From Firmicutes bacterium ADurb.Bin146 (lineage in GTDB: Bacteria > Bacillota > Clostridia > DUPQ01), in assembly GCA_002070475.1 (NCBI GenBank), contig MWDI01000028.1, positions 1-64,000 on the forward strand: DNA of 64,000 bases, read 5' to 3'. The notes beneath the pieces are model-generated. The model worked only from the letters and a program-made list of their open reading frames with translations, was not told the DNA's origin and did no database searches. Below are positions 17,116 to 26,535 of this stretch, piece by piece. Position numbers and translations under genes: made by a program. Position 1 is the stretch's first letter; each line of letters starts with the position of its first letter.

Positions 17116-18477
17116 TTGAGGATAATTGTAATAGGAGACGGAAAAGTCGGAAGCACACTGATTGAACGTTTATCCAAAGAAGATCATGATATAGTAGTTG
17201 TAGACACTAATCCTAAAGTAATAGAAAATGCAGTAAATTCATATGATGTAATGGGTGTAGTAGGCAATGGAGCCAGTTATACCATTTTAAAAGAAGCCGA
17301 AGCAGATAAGGCAGATATTATTATTGCTGCAACAAATTCAGACGAACTGAATATACTTGCATGCCTAGTTGCAAAGAAAATCGGAGCAAAACATACAATT
17401 GCGAGAGTAAGAAGCCCTGAATATTCAAAACAACTTTTGTTTTTAAAAAATGAATTAGGTTTATCTATGGTAATAAATCCTGAATATGAGACTGCAGCGG
17501 AAATTTACAGGATATTGCGTTTCCCTTCAGCTATAAAACTTGATGTATTCTGCAAGGGTAAAGTCGAGATGGCTGAAGTACAGATAGGCGATAACAGCAT
17601 TCTGGATAATGTAAGGCTAATTGATCTTTATGATAAAATAAAGGTCAAGGTAATAATCGGAGCTGTTCAAAGGGGAGAAGACGTATTTATACCAAAGGGG
17701 AATTTCGTAATTAAGAATAACGACATCATTCATATCACCGCTTCCCACAGGGATTTATCAGAATTCTTAAAAGTTTTAGGTATATATAAAGAAAAGCTTA
17801 AGAATATAATGATTATAGGTGGAGGTAAAATCGCATATTATCTTGCCACCATGCTTTCTGAAACAAATATGAATGTTGCAATCGTTGAAATAGATGAAAA
17901 GCGTTGCATAGAACTTTCTGAAACACTTCCCAAGGCACGAATCGTATATGGTAACGGTACAGATCAAATGCTTTTGGCTGAGGAAGGAATATATGATGCT
18001 GATGCTGTTATTCCTCTTATGGGAATTGATGAAGAAAATATTATCCTCTCGCTATATGCAAATAAACAGAATGTACCGAAGACAATTACAAAAATTAATA
18101 ATTCATCCCTGGTCGAACTTCTAGGGACAATTAATACAGGAAGCATTGTTTCTCCAAGAAAAGTAACAGCAGACAGAATTGTAAGGTATGCAAGAGCCTT
18201 GCAAAACTCTGAAGGGAGCATGGTAAATACTCTTTACAGAATCGTAAATAATAGAGCAGAAGCTTTAGAATTTTTAATAACAGATAACAGTCTGCCTGTA
18301 CTTCATACTCCTCTTAAGGATTTGAAATTCAAACAGAATATCCTAGTAGCCTGCATAATACGCAATAACAAACTTATATATCCTGTTGGTAAAGATACAA
18401 TAGAAGTAGGCGATAATGTTATTATAATATCGCCAGCTGAACAGTACATTAAAGAATTCCAGGATATAATGGAGTAA
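17116..18477 (+). CDS. trkA: Trk system potassium uptake protein TrkA
   Basis: 453 aa with two RCK units. Each has a Rossmann NAD-binding fold (IVIGDGKVGSTLIERL at about 3-18; IIGGGKIAYYLATML at about 233-247) followed by a TrkA-C domain. TrkA is the cytoplasmic gating subunit that binds NAD(H) and nucleotides and controls the TrkH channel. The start is TTG at 17116: the ATG five bases earlier is followed at once by an in-frame stop, and GAGGAG is well placed. trkH follows after 7 nt, a standard pair. Confidence 0.96.
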   Translation: MRIIVIGDGKVGSTLIERLSKEDHDIVVVDTNPKVIENAVNSYDVMGVVGNGASYTILKEAEADKADIIIAATNSDELNILACLVAKKIGAKHTIARVRSPEYSKQLLFLKNELGLSMVINPEYETAAEIYRILRFPSAIKLDVFCKGKVEMAEVQIGDNSILDNVRLIDLYDKIKVKVIIGAVQRGEDVFIPKGNFVIKNNDIIHITASHRDLSEFLKVLGIYKEKLKNIMIIGGGKIAYYLATMLSETNMNVAIVEIDEKRCIELSETLPKARIVYGNGTDQMLLAEEGIYDADAVIPLMGIDEENIILSLYANKQNVPKTITKINNSSLVELLGTINTGSIVSPRKVTADRIVRYARALQNSEGSMVNTLYRIVNNRAEALEFLITDNSLPVLHTPLKDLKFKQNILVACIIRNNKLIYPVGKDTIEVGDNVIIISPAEQYIKEFQDIME

Positions 18478-18484
18478 ATGGCTT

Positions 18485-19930
18485 ATGAATTTTAAAATGG
18501 TTTTCCACATACTGGGAAAGGTATTATATATCACAGCCATACTGATGTTATTACCTTTGATTGTAGCATTTATATATGGAGAAAAAGACACTTATATAGG
18601 ATTTGTAATTCCTATATTAATTTTATTTGCTGCTGGTATACCGCTTGAGATATTCAAACCTAAAAATACTTTGATTTTTGCAAAAGAAGGTTTGATAACT
18701 GTGGCATTAGCATGGATTGTGACCAGTTTGATTGGTGCGCTTCCCTTCTATATATCCGGTTATATACCTTCCTTTTTGGACAGCCTCTTCGAAACTGTGT
18801 CCGGTTTTACAACTACAGGAGCTTCTATTCTTGCAAATGTCGAAATAATGCCTTATTCATTATTGTTTTGGAGAAGTTTCACTCACTGGATTGGAGGCAT
18901 GGGGGTATTAGTATTCATACTGGCTGTCATTCCGAAAACAGATATGAGCATGATGCATCTTTTAAGAGCTGAAGCACCTGGACCTGTTATAGGAAAGCTA
19001 GTTGCAAAAATGAGGCTTTCTGCAAGGATTCTATATGGCATTTATATATTGATGACTATATTATTGATTATATTCCTTGTCGCAGGGAGAATGCCATTCT
19101 TTGACAGCATCGTGACAAGTTTCGCAACTGCAGGTACCGGGGGATTTGGTATTAAGAATAATAGCATAGCTTTCTATAACAGCGCATACATTGATATTGT
19201 ACTTAGTGTATTTATGATTCTGTTTGGAGTAAATTTCAACATATACTATCTTATACTATTGAAAAATTTCAAACGAGCTTTTAGCAATGAAGAATTGAAA
19301 TGGTACTTAGGGATTATTGCTATAGCTTGTATCACTATGGCGATTAATATCAGCTCATTATATCCGAATTTTTTAGAATCTCTAAGGTATAGCTTTTTCC
19401 AAGTCTCATCGATTATAACAACAACTGGATTCTCGACTGCAGATTTTAATTTATGGCCTAGTTTTTCAAAAACCTTGATGCTGTTACTTATGGTCATAGG
19501 TGCAAGCGCTGGTTCTACCGGTGGTGGTATAAAAGTAAGCAGAGTAATTATACTGTTCAAGAGCGTTAAAAATTCAATAAAAAGTATGATAAATCCACGT
19601 TCAGTAACTTCTATAAACCTAAGCGGTGAAATAATTGATTCCAAGACTGAGAAAGGAGTTTTAAATTACTTTTCTCTATACATGCTAATTGCTGTTACAT
19701 CTGTTGTAATACTATCATTTGACCAATATGATGGGATAACCAACATATCAGCTGTGCTTGCTACATTGAACAATGTAGGCCCAGGATTAAGAGCAGCAGG
19801 TCCTTTAAATAATTATTCAGGATTTTCAGAAATATCTAAAATCACACTTATCCTCAATATGTTAATAGGTAGATTAGAAATCTATCCGATACTTGTGCTC
19901 TTCTCTCCATTTACCTGGAAACGAAGATGA
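18485..19930 (+). CDS. trkH: Trk system potassium uptake protein TrkH
   Basis: 481 aa integral membrane potassium translocator. The four pore-loop filter segments of the superfamily are visible: SGFTTTGASI, ATAGTGGFGI, TTTGFSTADF and LNNVGPGL. GASAGSTGGGIKVSR is the conserved intramembrane-loop region. It is cotranscribed with trkA, so the two give a complete Trk/Ktr-type K+ uptake system at one locus. Confidence 0.96.
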   Translation: MNFKMVFHILGKVLYITAILMLLPLIVAFIYGEKDTYIGFVIPILILFAAGIPLEIFKPKNTLIFAKEGLITVALAWIVTSLIGALPFYISGYIPSFLDSLFETVSGFTTTGASILANVEIMPYSLLFWRSFTHWIGGMGVLVFILAVIPKTDMSMMHLLRAEAPGPVIGKLVAKMRLSARILYGIYILMTILLIIFLVAGRMPFFDSIVTSFATAGTGGFGIKNNSIAFYNSAYIDIVLSVFMILFGVNFNIYYLILLKNFKRAFSNEELKWYLGIIAIACITMAINISSLYPNFLESLRYSFFQVSSIITTTGFSTADFNLWPSFSKTLMLLLMVIGASAGSTGGGIKVSRVIILFKSVKNSIKSMINPRSVTSINLSGEIIDSKTEKGVLNYFSLYMLIAVTSVVILSFDQYDGITNISAVLATLNNVGPGLRAAGPLNNYSGFSEISKITLILNMLIGRLEIYPILVLFSPFTWKRR

Positions 19931-19946
19931 ATAATGTTATATTTTA

Positions 19947-19974
19947 TTGAATTCTATTATAAATCTGTTAAAAT
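19947..19974 (+). promoter_or_regulatory. Probable promoter of the zinc-ribbon / radical SAM cluster
   Basis: TTGAAT (19947-19952), a 16-nt spacer and TAAAAT (19969-19974), 44 nt before the start at 20019. It is the only promoter-like sequence I found ahead of the closely packed genes 20019-25437. Confidence 0.6.
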
Positions 19975-20018
19975 AAAAATATGTTAGGATAATTTACATG
20001 TGATAACGGGGGTATCTT

Positions 20019-20450
20019 ATGAATTGTTCAAAATGTGGTTCACTACTTAAAGAAAATGCTAAATTTTGCCCAGGTTGCGGTTCACCAGTTTCGATGACAC
20101 AAGGCAATTCCAGCACTTGCGCAAGTTGCGGTACAACACTTATACCAGGTGCGAAATTCTGCCCAAGCTGTGGAAAACCAATTACACCAAAGCAATCAAA
20201 TATATGTTCAAAATGCAATAATTTGCTGATTCCAGGAGCAAAGTTCTGCGCATTCTGCGGTACTTTTTCAGCACCTGCTTCAAATAATTGTCCAAGATGC
20301 AACAATGTGATCAAAGAAGGTATGAAATTCTGTGGGGTATGTGGAGCATCATTAAACTCGCAAGTTAATGTATGCAGACAATGCGGGCAGCCATTAAGCC
20401 CTAACACAAAATTTTGCGGCAAGTGCGGTACGCCTGTTAATATGCCATAA
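20019..20450 (+). CDS. Protein made of five double-zinc-ribbon repeats, 143 aa
   Basis: The whole chain consists of five tandem units of the form CxxC...(N/G)xKFCxxCG, each about 25-30 residues and each with four cysteines able to bind one Zn2+. There is no other domain and no membrane segment. Such proteins may bind nucleic acid or act as protein-interaction scaffolds; no specific role is known. The gene is followed directly by a second zinc-ribbon gene, whose ribosome binding site lies just after this stop codon. Confidence 0.85.
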   Translation: MNCSKCGSLLKENAKFCPGCGSPVSMTQGNSSTCASCGTTLIPGAKFCPSCGKPITPKQSNICSKCNNLLIPGAKFCAFCGTFSAPASNNCPRCNNVIKEGMKFCGVCGASLNSQVNVCRQCGQPLSPNTKFCGKCGTPVNMP

Positions 20451-20468
20451 ATGAAAAGGAGAATAGAA

Positions 20469-21371
20469 ATGAATTGTAAAAACTGTGGTGCACCATTAAC
20501 AAATCAGGATAGATTCTGCCAGAATTGCGGAGCACAGTTAACCTCTCAACAGCAGATGCCTCCTGCATTCAACAATCAGGCATATGCTCAGATGCCTATG
20601 CAACCAAAAAAGAAAAGGACAGGACTTAAAGTTTTTTTAGTTTTATTACTTGTCATTGCTTTAGGGGTAACAGCTATAATAATTTTTAAGCCTAATATTA
20701 ATTTTAAATTGTTTGGTCCTAAAAATCTTGGCGTGAAATATACACAAGCAGATTATCAAAGCGCTGTAGCTAAAACTGGTATAGATATTAATTTCAACGG
20801 CATGACTGTTCAGCAGCTTGAAGAATTTAAAGACGATAATAAGAATCAGGATTTAAGCATAGCAGATTACAACTGGGAATTTTCAAATTACGAACAACGC
20901 ACTTTTACACTGACACCCTCGGAAGCAACTGCACTGCTCAATGAAATCGCTCCAAACTTTTTCTGGTTTGAAGATATCCAGGTAAAGGTAAACCCTGATG
21001 GAACAATGGAAGGCTCCAGCACTCTTAAAGTTGACAAGATTCTAGATGAGTTATTCTATGACCTTAAAGACCAGATACCTTCAGAAATATCCTCTTTACT
21101 GCCTGGTAATGTAAATATCTACAGTTCTGGAACTGTTAATATTACGAATAATCAGTTGAGCGGAAATCCTGAGGTATTTAAAGTAGGACCTGTCAATCTT
21201 CCACAGCAGTACATGAATGATGAAAGTATAGATGTTATGAACAGTGTTTTTTCCAGAATATATACAGTTATACCTGGATTTGAGATATACTCGTTAGGAA
21301 GCGACTCAAATGGAAATTTCGTATTTGATGGACTAATACCGCAGACAGTCAATGTGACACCAAAATACTGA
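20469..21371 (+). CDS. Zinc-ribbon protein with one membrane segment and an extracytoplasmic domain, 300 aa
   Basis: One zinc ribbon (CKNCGAPLTNQDRFCQNCG, residues 3-21), a Gln/Pro-rich linker, a lysine-flanked membrane helix at about 55-77 (VFLVLLLVIALGVTAIII), then an extracytoplasmic part of about 220 residues with no family I recognise. The start at 20469 fits the AAAGGAG site; an ATG at 20451 abuts the previous stop and lacks a site. Its stop overlaps the ATG of the radical SAM gene by one base. That implies coupled translation and possibly a shared function. Confidence 0.82.
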   Translation: MNCKNCGAPLTNQDRFCQNCGAQLTSQQQMPPAFNNQAYAQMPMQPKKKRTGLKVFLVLLLVIALGVTAIIIFKPNINFKLFGPKNLGVKYTQADYQSAVAKTGIDINFNGMTVQQLEEFKDDNKNQDLSIADYNWEFSNYEQRTFTLTPSEATALLNEIAPNFFWFEDIQVKVNPDGTMEGSSTLKVDKILDELFYDLKDQIPSEISSLLPGNVNIYSSGTVNITNNQLSGNPEVFKVGPVNLPQQYMNDESIDVMNSVFSRIYTVIPGFEIYSLGSDSNGNFVFDGLIPQTVNVTPKY

Positions 21372-22657
21372 TGAGATATATGATTATAAATGGGGAAAAG
21401 AAAAAAATTCCTCCTTTTCCCCATCATAAGTACTATGTGTATTGCTCAAGAAAATTCTTTTTAGCCAGAAGTATTCTTGACCATATGACAATGAATCGTT
21501 TCATAACAATAAAGGAATTGATAAACGGATGGAGATACAAGACTTTCATACCAAGGGTGTTGTTAATTGATCCTACTTCTTCGTGTAATTTGAAATGCAA
21601 AGGATGCTGGGCATCTGATTATAGCAAACAGGATCATCTTTCATATGAAAAACTAGATGATATAGTAACTCAAGCTAGAAAAATCGGAATTGGGGATATC
21701 CTCATGACTGGCGGAGAACCGCTAATGAGAAAAAAAGATATAATAAGACTTTGCGAAAAACACAGAAAAACTACATTTGCAGCATTTACCAATGCCACAA
21801 TGATTGATGAAGAGTTTGCAGATGAAATGGTCCGTCTTGGTAATTTAAATATGTTTTTGAGTATTGAAGGGACAAAAGAAGAGACTGATTTCAGAAGAGG
21901 ACCAGGTGTTTATGATAAGGTTATTAATGCAATGGATATCCTTAAAAGCAGAGATATAGGATTCGCATTTTCAACTTGTTATCACAGCAAGAATTATCAG
22001 ACTATAGCATCTGATGAGTTTCTTGATTATATGAGAGAGAAAGGATGCTGGTTCGGTTGGTTATTTAATTATGTCCCTGTTGGCAGCGATGCAGATCTTG
22101 AACTTGCTTGCAGTGCTGACCAAAGAGCATATGTGCAACAAAAAATTTCTGAATACTGCAGAAAACACCAATATACAATTGTGGATTTCTGGAACAACGG
22201 GCATCTTGCATTCGGTTGTCTTGCAGCAGGAAATGGATTTATACATATAAACTCTAAGGGTGATGTCGAACCTTGCGCTTTTTGTCACTATTCAGATTCT
22301 AATATTCATGAAACTTCACTTTTAGATGCATTAAAATCCCCTTTCTTTACTGCTTTTCGTAAAGCTCAACCTTTCTCATCTAATCCTTTGAGAGCTTGCC
22401 CTATGGTTGATGTACCTGAAAAAATCATAAAAGTCGTAAAAGAAGGAAATGCTCATTCCACACATTACAATTGTCCTGAATCTGCACAAACACTTGCCGA
22501 TAAAAATATGTATAGAGCTGAACAATGGAAAATAAAAGCGGACGAATTATTTAAAAAAATGCCTTTATACAACCAAAAGAATTTTCCAATATTCTTGAAA
22601 TATCATAGTTTCAAAAAAAGATTATCCGATGAAAGAAGAAATCAAAGGGATGTTTGA
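21371..22657 (+). CDS. Radical SAM protein with SPASM-like C-terminus, 428 aa
   Basis: The [4Fe-4S] motif CNLKCKGC gives Cys72, Cys76 and Cys79, binding the cluster that cleaves S-adenosylmethionine. TGGEPLMRK and FLSIEG are the usual SAM-contact segments. The C-terminal region has extra cysteines in a SPASM-like order (GCLAAG, PCAFC, RACPMV), which often hold an auxiliary cluster for peptide or protein modification. The N-terminal 60 residues are an extra segment. It is coupled to the upstream zinc-ribbon membrane protein (1-base overlap) and the downstream hydrolase (29-base overlap). No precursor peptide was recognised nearby. Substrate unknown. Confidence 0.88.
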   Translation: MRYMIINGEKKKIPPFPHHKYYVYCSRKFFLARSILDHMTMNRFITIKELINGWRYKTFIPRVLLIDPTSSCNLKCKGCWASDYSKQDHLSYEKLDDIVTQARKIGIGDILMTGGEPLMRKKDIIRLCEKHRKTTFAAFTNATMIDEEFADEMVRLGNLNMFLSIEGTKEETDFRRGPGVYDKVINAMDILKSRDIGFAFSTCYHSKNYQTIASDEFLDYMREKGCWFGWLFNYVPVGSDADLELACSADQRAYVQQKISEYCRKHQYTIVDFWNNGHLAFGCLAAGNGFIHINSKGDVEPCAFCHYSDSNIHETSLLDALKSPFFTAFRKAQPFSSNPLRACPMVDVPEKIIKVVKEGNAHSTHYNCPESAQTLADKNMYRAEQWKIKADELFKKMPLYNQKNFPIFLKYHSFKKRLSDERRNQRDV

Positions 22658-23447
22658 TTATTCAAAAATCATAAATAACAGTAACTATCCATGGGTTATT
22701 TTTATTCATGGTTTCGGAGGAAGCAGTGTCACTTGGAAAGGACAGATTGATGCATATTCTAAATATTTTAACCTGCTTCTTTTAAATCTTCATAGTGATT
22801 CAACAAAAACATATGTGCTAGATATAAAATCCATTTGTGAAAATATTCATGCTTCATTGGAGAATGAGAAAATAAAAGAAGCCTTCTTCGTGAGCATGTC
22901 TTCTGGTTCTTTAGTTGCTCTTGCTTATGCGTCATATTATCCTGAAACTGTTAAAGCGATGATAATGGCAGGTGGAATGATACAATTTAATTCATTTACA
23001 AGAACATTGCTTTTCTTTGCGAGAAAATTAAAAAAAGTAATTCCATATCTCACATTATATAAATTTTTTGCCCATATAATTATGCCTGGCAAGAATCATA
23101 AAAAATCTAGAGAGATTTTTGTTCGTGAATCTGACAAGCTTGGTCATGTGGAATTTGCAAAATGGGTTGATTTACTCCCTTTGCTCATTGACAATCAAGA
23201 AGTTTTAGAAAAAATCAATACACAAAAAATCCCTATTCCTTTTGTGTATATTATGGGCATCCAGGATCATCTTTTTAAGAACCCTATACTGAAGGATGTA
23301 TCATTGCTGAAAGATGCGAAAGTCATCCTAATTAAAGACTGCGGCCATGTCTGCACCATTGAAAAAGCTGAAGAATTTAATAAATTATCAACTGAGTACT
23401 TGTTAGACTATTTGAAGATGAATTTCGAAATTAAGAAACAACAATAA
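22629..23447 (+). CDS. Alpha/beta hydrolase, 272 aa
   Basis: HGFGGSSVTW is the oxyanion-hole segment and SMSSGSLVALAYA carries the nucleophile serine in an altered elbow (S-M-S-S-G rather than G-x-S-x-G). GIQDHLF and GHVCTIEKAEEF hold the likely Asp and His. It overlaps the radical SAM gene by 29 nt. A later ATG at 22650 exists, but an AAAGGG stretch abuts it too closely to be a site. It is probably a cytoplasmic esterase or lipase-like enzyme acting with the cluster; substrate unknown. Confidence 0.85.
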   Translation: MKEEIKGMFDYSKIINNSNYPWVIFIHGFGGSSVTWKGQIDAYSKYFNLLLLNLHSDSTKTYVLDIKSICENIHASLENEKIKEAFFVSMSSGSLVALAYASYYPETVKAMIMAGGMIQFNSFTRTLLFFARKLKKVIPYLTLYKFFAHIIMPGKNHKKSREIFVRESDKLGHVEFAKWVDLLPLLIDNQEVLEKINTQKIPIPFVYIMGIQDHLFKNPILKDVSLLKDAKVILIKDCGHVCTIEKAEEFNKLSTEYLLDYLKMNFEIKKQQ

Positions 23448-23466
23448 AATATAAGGAGAATACAGG

Positions 23467-25437
23467 ATGAATAACTTGATATTCTGCACTAAAAAAAACA
23501 ATGATCTGATAAAAGCCTTAAAATACAGCGGATATAATCCTGTTATTTGCAGGAATATTTCAGAAGCTTTTAACAAAGCAGAAGACGAGTCAGCAATCCT
23601 TTTTTTTTCTGACAGTTACCCTTCAGCTTCTTTTAAACTGACACCATCAATAATCAAAGAAATTAAAAGAAGAAAACTCAAGGCCTATATTGAATATCCT
23701 TTATCTATTAATGATAAATTAACAGAGGATCCAAAAACTATAAAGTATGAAAGAGCAATTATCCAGAATGATTTTTTTAACAACAATCCTGCAAAGTACA
23801 GCATATGCTATATTAACGGATGCTGGTACAGGTCCTTCGAAGGTTTGTCTGATGCTTGTATTAGCATTGCTAAAGTTGCAGGATATGATTCATTAGCTTA
23901 TAACATGCCCAAAGATGCAATACCCATATTGGGTTATCTCAATGGTGACATGGACCTGCTTGTCTGCTCTACCTGCCTGTCATGTTTTATAAAAGGCAGA
24001 TACTCTCCATATTTAAGATGGAAAGGCATTTGGGAAGGCATATTAATGCATTTAGGATTAAAAATTAATTTAGCTTGGAAACCGGACATTACACTTATGC
24101 ATGAAAAAGATGCGCATGTTACTAAAAATGATTATTTATCAGCATTTAAAAAAAATTGCATATGGTCTTACAGTAATATGGTTACTAAAACAGATACCAA
24201 TGCATTCATACTTGAGGGTTTCCAGTCAGATATATCTTATGACGGCAGACAATTCTTAAGATTATCCAACAGAGGCGACTGTAATCTAGAAAGTGCTATG
24301 CAGTTAGGATTATATGCTGATTACATAAAAAATCCAGAGATATTAAAAACAGCTAAAAATATAGCTACAAATATATTTACGCATCCTTATTTTACAAATA
24401 CTGATCCAGAGTCTATGTTTTATGGTCTTACAAACTGGTACGAGAAAGGTAAAGTATTTTACGGAGACGACAATGCAAGAGTACTGCTGTCAGCAATGGT
24501 ACTGAGAAATACCCTAAACTGTAAAGATTGGGATGACTATATTCTAAAGTGTGTTTTCGGAAATCTCAGAACAGCAGGCAAACTTGGATTCAGAAGAATG
24601 CGTCTTGATGACGGGAAATCAGAGAAAAATACATGGCAAGATTATTATAATGAGGATTTTATACATCTTTCACCTCATTATCAATCCTATCTGTGGGCCA
24701 TATACTTATGGGTATATATGATGACAGGAGTGGAAGAGCTTTATACAAAGTCAGTCACAGCAATCAAGATAACTATGAATGATTTTCCTAATAAATTGAT
24801 ATGGACAAACAGCCTTACTGCAGAAATATCCAGGATGATACTGCCTTTAAGCATTTTATATAAAATTACAAAGAAGCAAGAACATCGTAAATGGCTGGAA
24901 GAAGCAGTATGTGGAATTCTCGAATACCAGCAAGAATGTGGTGCAATACGTGATGGATTCAAGGATATAAGCAAAGGCAGGTATCCTCCTCCAAAAACCA
25001 ATGAAGACTACGGAACAAATGAAGCTTCGCTTATACAGAATGATTCCGATCCGGCTACAGATCTTTTATACACAACAAATTGGGCTTTTTTAGGGTTACA
25101 TGAAGCTTCTTTAGTCCTTAATGATAAAAAAGTAAATAAAGCATGTGAACTTTTGGCTTCCTTTTTGACAAAAATACAGGTCAAGACAAATAAACAACCT
25201 TATCTTAACGGAGTTTGGATGAGAGGTTTTGATTACTCAAAATGGGAATATTACAGTTCAGCTGCGGATATTGGATGGGGCGCAGCCTGTGTGGAGAGCG
25301 GATGGTGTAATGCATGGATATCTACAGTCCTTTACTTAAGAGCATTGAAAAAACCTGTTTTCACAGGCTTTTTTGACAAAGATTTTTCTGATAAAGCAAA
25401 AGCAATTTACAAACAAATGATAACAGATAGACTGTAA
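23467..25437 (+). CDS. Uncharacterised 656-aa protein with a helical six-hairpin-like C-terminal region
   Basis: The N-terminal part (about 1-230) is alpha/beta and resembles a Rossmann or amidotransferase-like fold: YINGCWYRSFEGLSD, and YLNGDMDLLVCSTCLSCF. From about 240 onward, repeated helical pairs with aromatic-rich loops (FYGLTNWYEKGKVFYGDDNAR, GFRRMRLDDGK, SYLWAIYLWVYMMTG, DLLYTTNWAFLGLHEAS) look like an (alpha/alpha)6 barrel of the glycosidase or epimerase type. AAGGAG precedes the ATG. It ends the zinc-ribbon / radical SAM cluster and faces leuB only 7 nt away. I cannot assign a reaction. Confidence 0.7.
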   Translation: MNNLIFCTKKNNDLIKALKYSGYNPVICRNISEAFNKAEDESAILFFSDSYPSASFKLTPSIIKEIKRRKLKAYIEYPLSINDKLTEDPKTIKYERAIIQNDFFNNNPAKYSICYINGCWYRSFEGLSDACISIAKVAGYDSLAYNMPKDAIPILGYLNGDMDLLVCSTCLSCFIKGRYSPYLRWKGIWEGILMHLGLKINLAWKPDITLMHEKDAHVTKNDYLSAFKKNCIWSYSNMVTKTDTNAFILEGFQSDISYDGRQFLRLSNRGDCNLESAMQLGLYADYIKNPEILKTAKNIATNIFTHPYFTNTDPESMFYGLTNWYEKGKVFYGDDNARVLLSAMVLRNTLNCKDWDDYILKCVFGNLRTAGKLGFRRMRLDDGKSEKNTWQDYYNEDFIHLSPHYQSYLWAIYLWVYMMTGVEELYTKSVTAIKITMNDFPNKLIWTNSLTAEISRMILPLSILYKITKKQEHRKWLEEAVCGILEYQQECGAIRDGFKDISKGRYPPPKTNEDYGTNEASLIQNDSDPATDLLYTTNWAFLGLHEASLVLNDKKVNKACELLASFLTKIQVKTNKQPYLNGVWMRGFDYSKWEYYSSAADIGWGAACVESGWCNAWISTVLYLRALKKPVFTGFFDKDFSDKAKAIYKQMITDRL

Positions 25438-25444
25438 ATAAGAC

Positions 25445-26494
25445 TTACAAGTAATTTAGTATTCGTTCTGTAATCTCATTTGTCGTCAAATCACCGCCGA
25501 TATCTTTTGTAAGATATCGATTATTAAGTGTTTTTTCCACCGCAAAATCAATTTTTTCCGCTACATCATCGAGTTTGAATGAATACGATAACATCATGGA
25601 TACTGAAAGAATTGTAGCTATAGGATTAGCTAGATTCTTACCAGCGATATCTGGAGCAGAACCATGAATAGGTTCATATAATCCTCTTTTTGCAATACCT
25701 AATGAAGCAGATGGAAGCATACCTATAGAGCCTGTAAGCTGTGATGCTTCATCTGATAATATATCGCCAAACATATTTGAAGCAACAATCACATCAAACT
25801 GTTTAGGGTTTCTTATAAGCTGCATAGCAGCATTATCTACAAGCATATCGTTGTATTCAACCAACGGAAACTGCATAGATAGGTTATGCATTACCTCCCT
25901 CCATAGCCTAGAACTTTCTAAAACATTGGCTTTATCTATACTGGTAACCTTTCTTCTTCTTTTCATAGCATATTCAAACGCAACTCGCCCTATTCTCTCT
26001 ATTTCCATCTCATTATATGTTTCTGTATCGAAAGCTTCTATACCATATTCTGTCTGATTTCTTCCCCTCTTCCCGAAATATATACCTCCGGTCAGTTCAC
26101 GAACAATCACAATATCAATTTTATCTGCATCTTTTAAAAGACATCTATCTTTTAGCGCTTCGTACATTCTGACCGGGCGTATATTAGCAAAAAGCTCTAA
26201 TTCTTTTCTCAGACCAAGTAATGCTCTCTCAGGTCTTAGGTGTCCTGGCAAATTATCCCACTTGGGCCCCCCTACAGCTCCTAAAAGAATGCTGTCACAT
26301 TCAAGAGCGTTTTTTACAGTGTCATCAGGAAGGGGTACCCCATATTTATCTATTGCAACACCTCCTGCACATAAATCCTCATATTCTGCAAAATAACCGC
26401 TGTTATATAAAGCTTTATTCAAAACATTCACAGCACATTCCACTATCTCAGGACCAATACCATCACCTTTTACTAAACCTATCTTAAGTTTCAT
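25445..26494 (-). CDS. leuB: 3-isopropylmalate dehydrogenase
   Basis: 349 aa, full length. It oxidises and decarboxylates (2R,3S)-3-isopropylmalate with NAD+ in leucine synthesis, and can do the same for 3-methylmalate in the citramalate route. Motifs: GDGIGPEIV near the N-terminus, the substrate-site arginines around LRPERALLGLRKELELFANIRP, ASNMFGDILSDEASQLTGS (metal-binding Asp pair) and EPIHGSAPDIAGKNLANPIA. It is the last gene of the ilv-leu operon. No terminator is seen before the convergent gene that ends at 25437. Confidence 0.97.
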   Translation of the reverse strand: MKLKIGLVKGDGIGPEIVECAVNVLNKALYNSGYFAEYEDLCAGGVAIDKYGVPLPDDTVKNALECDSILLGAVGGPKWDNLPGHLRPERALLGLRKELELFANIRPVRMYEALKDRCLLKDADKIDIVIVRELTGGIYFGKRGRNQTEYGIEAFDTETYNEMEIERIGRVAFEYAMKRRRKVTSIDKANVLESSRLWREVMHNLSMQFPLVEYNDMLVDNAAMQLIRNPKQFDVIVASNMFGDILSDEASQLTGSIGMLPSASLGIAKRGLYEPIHGSAPDIAGKNLANPIATILSVSMMLSYSFKLDDVAEKIDFAVEKTLNNRYLTKDIGGDLTTNEITERILNYL

Positions 26495-26535
26495 ATCTAT
26501 CCTCTTTCTGAATACTATAAAATTTATTTTTTTTA

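Noticed and set aside
19994-20422. 142-aa reading frame on the minus strand opposite the zinc-ribbon gene
   Set aside because: It is a mirror of the repetitive TGY-rich zinc-ribbon codons and has no ribosome binding site or recognisable domain.
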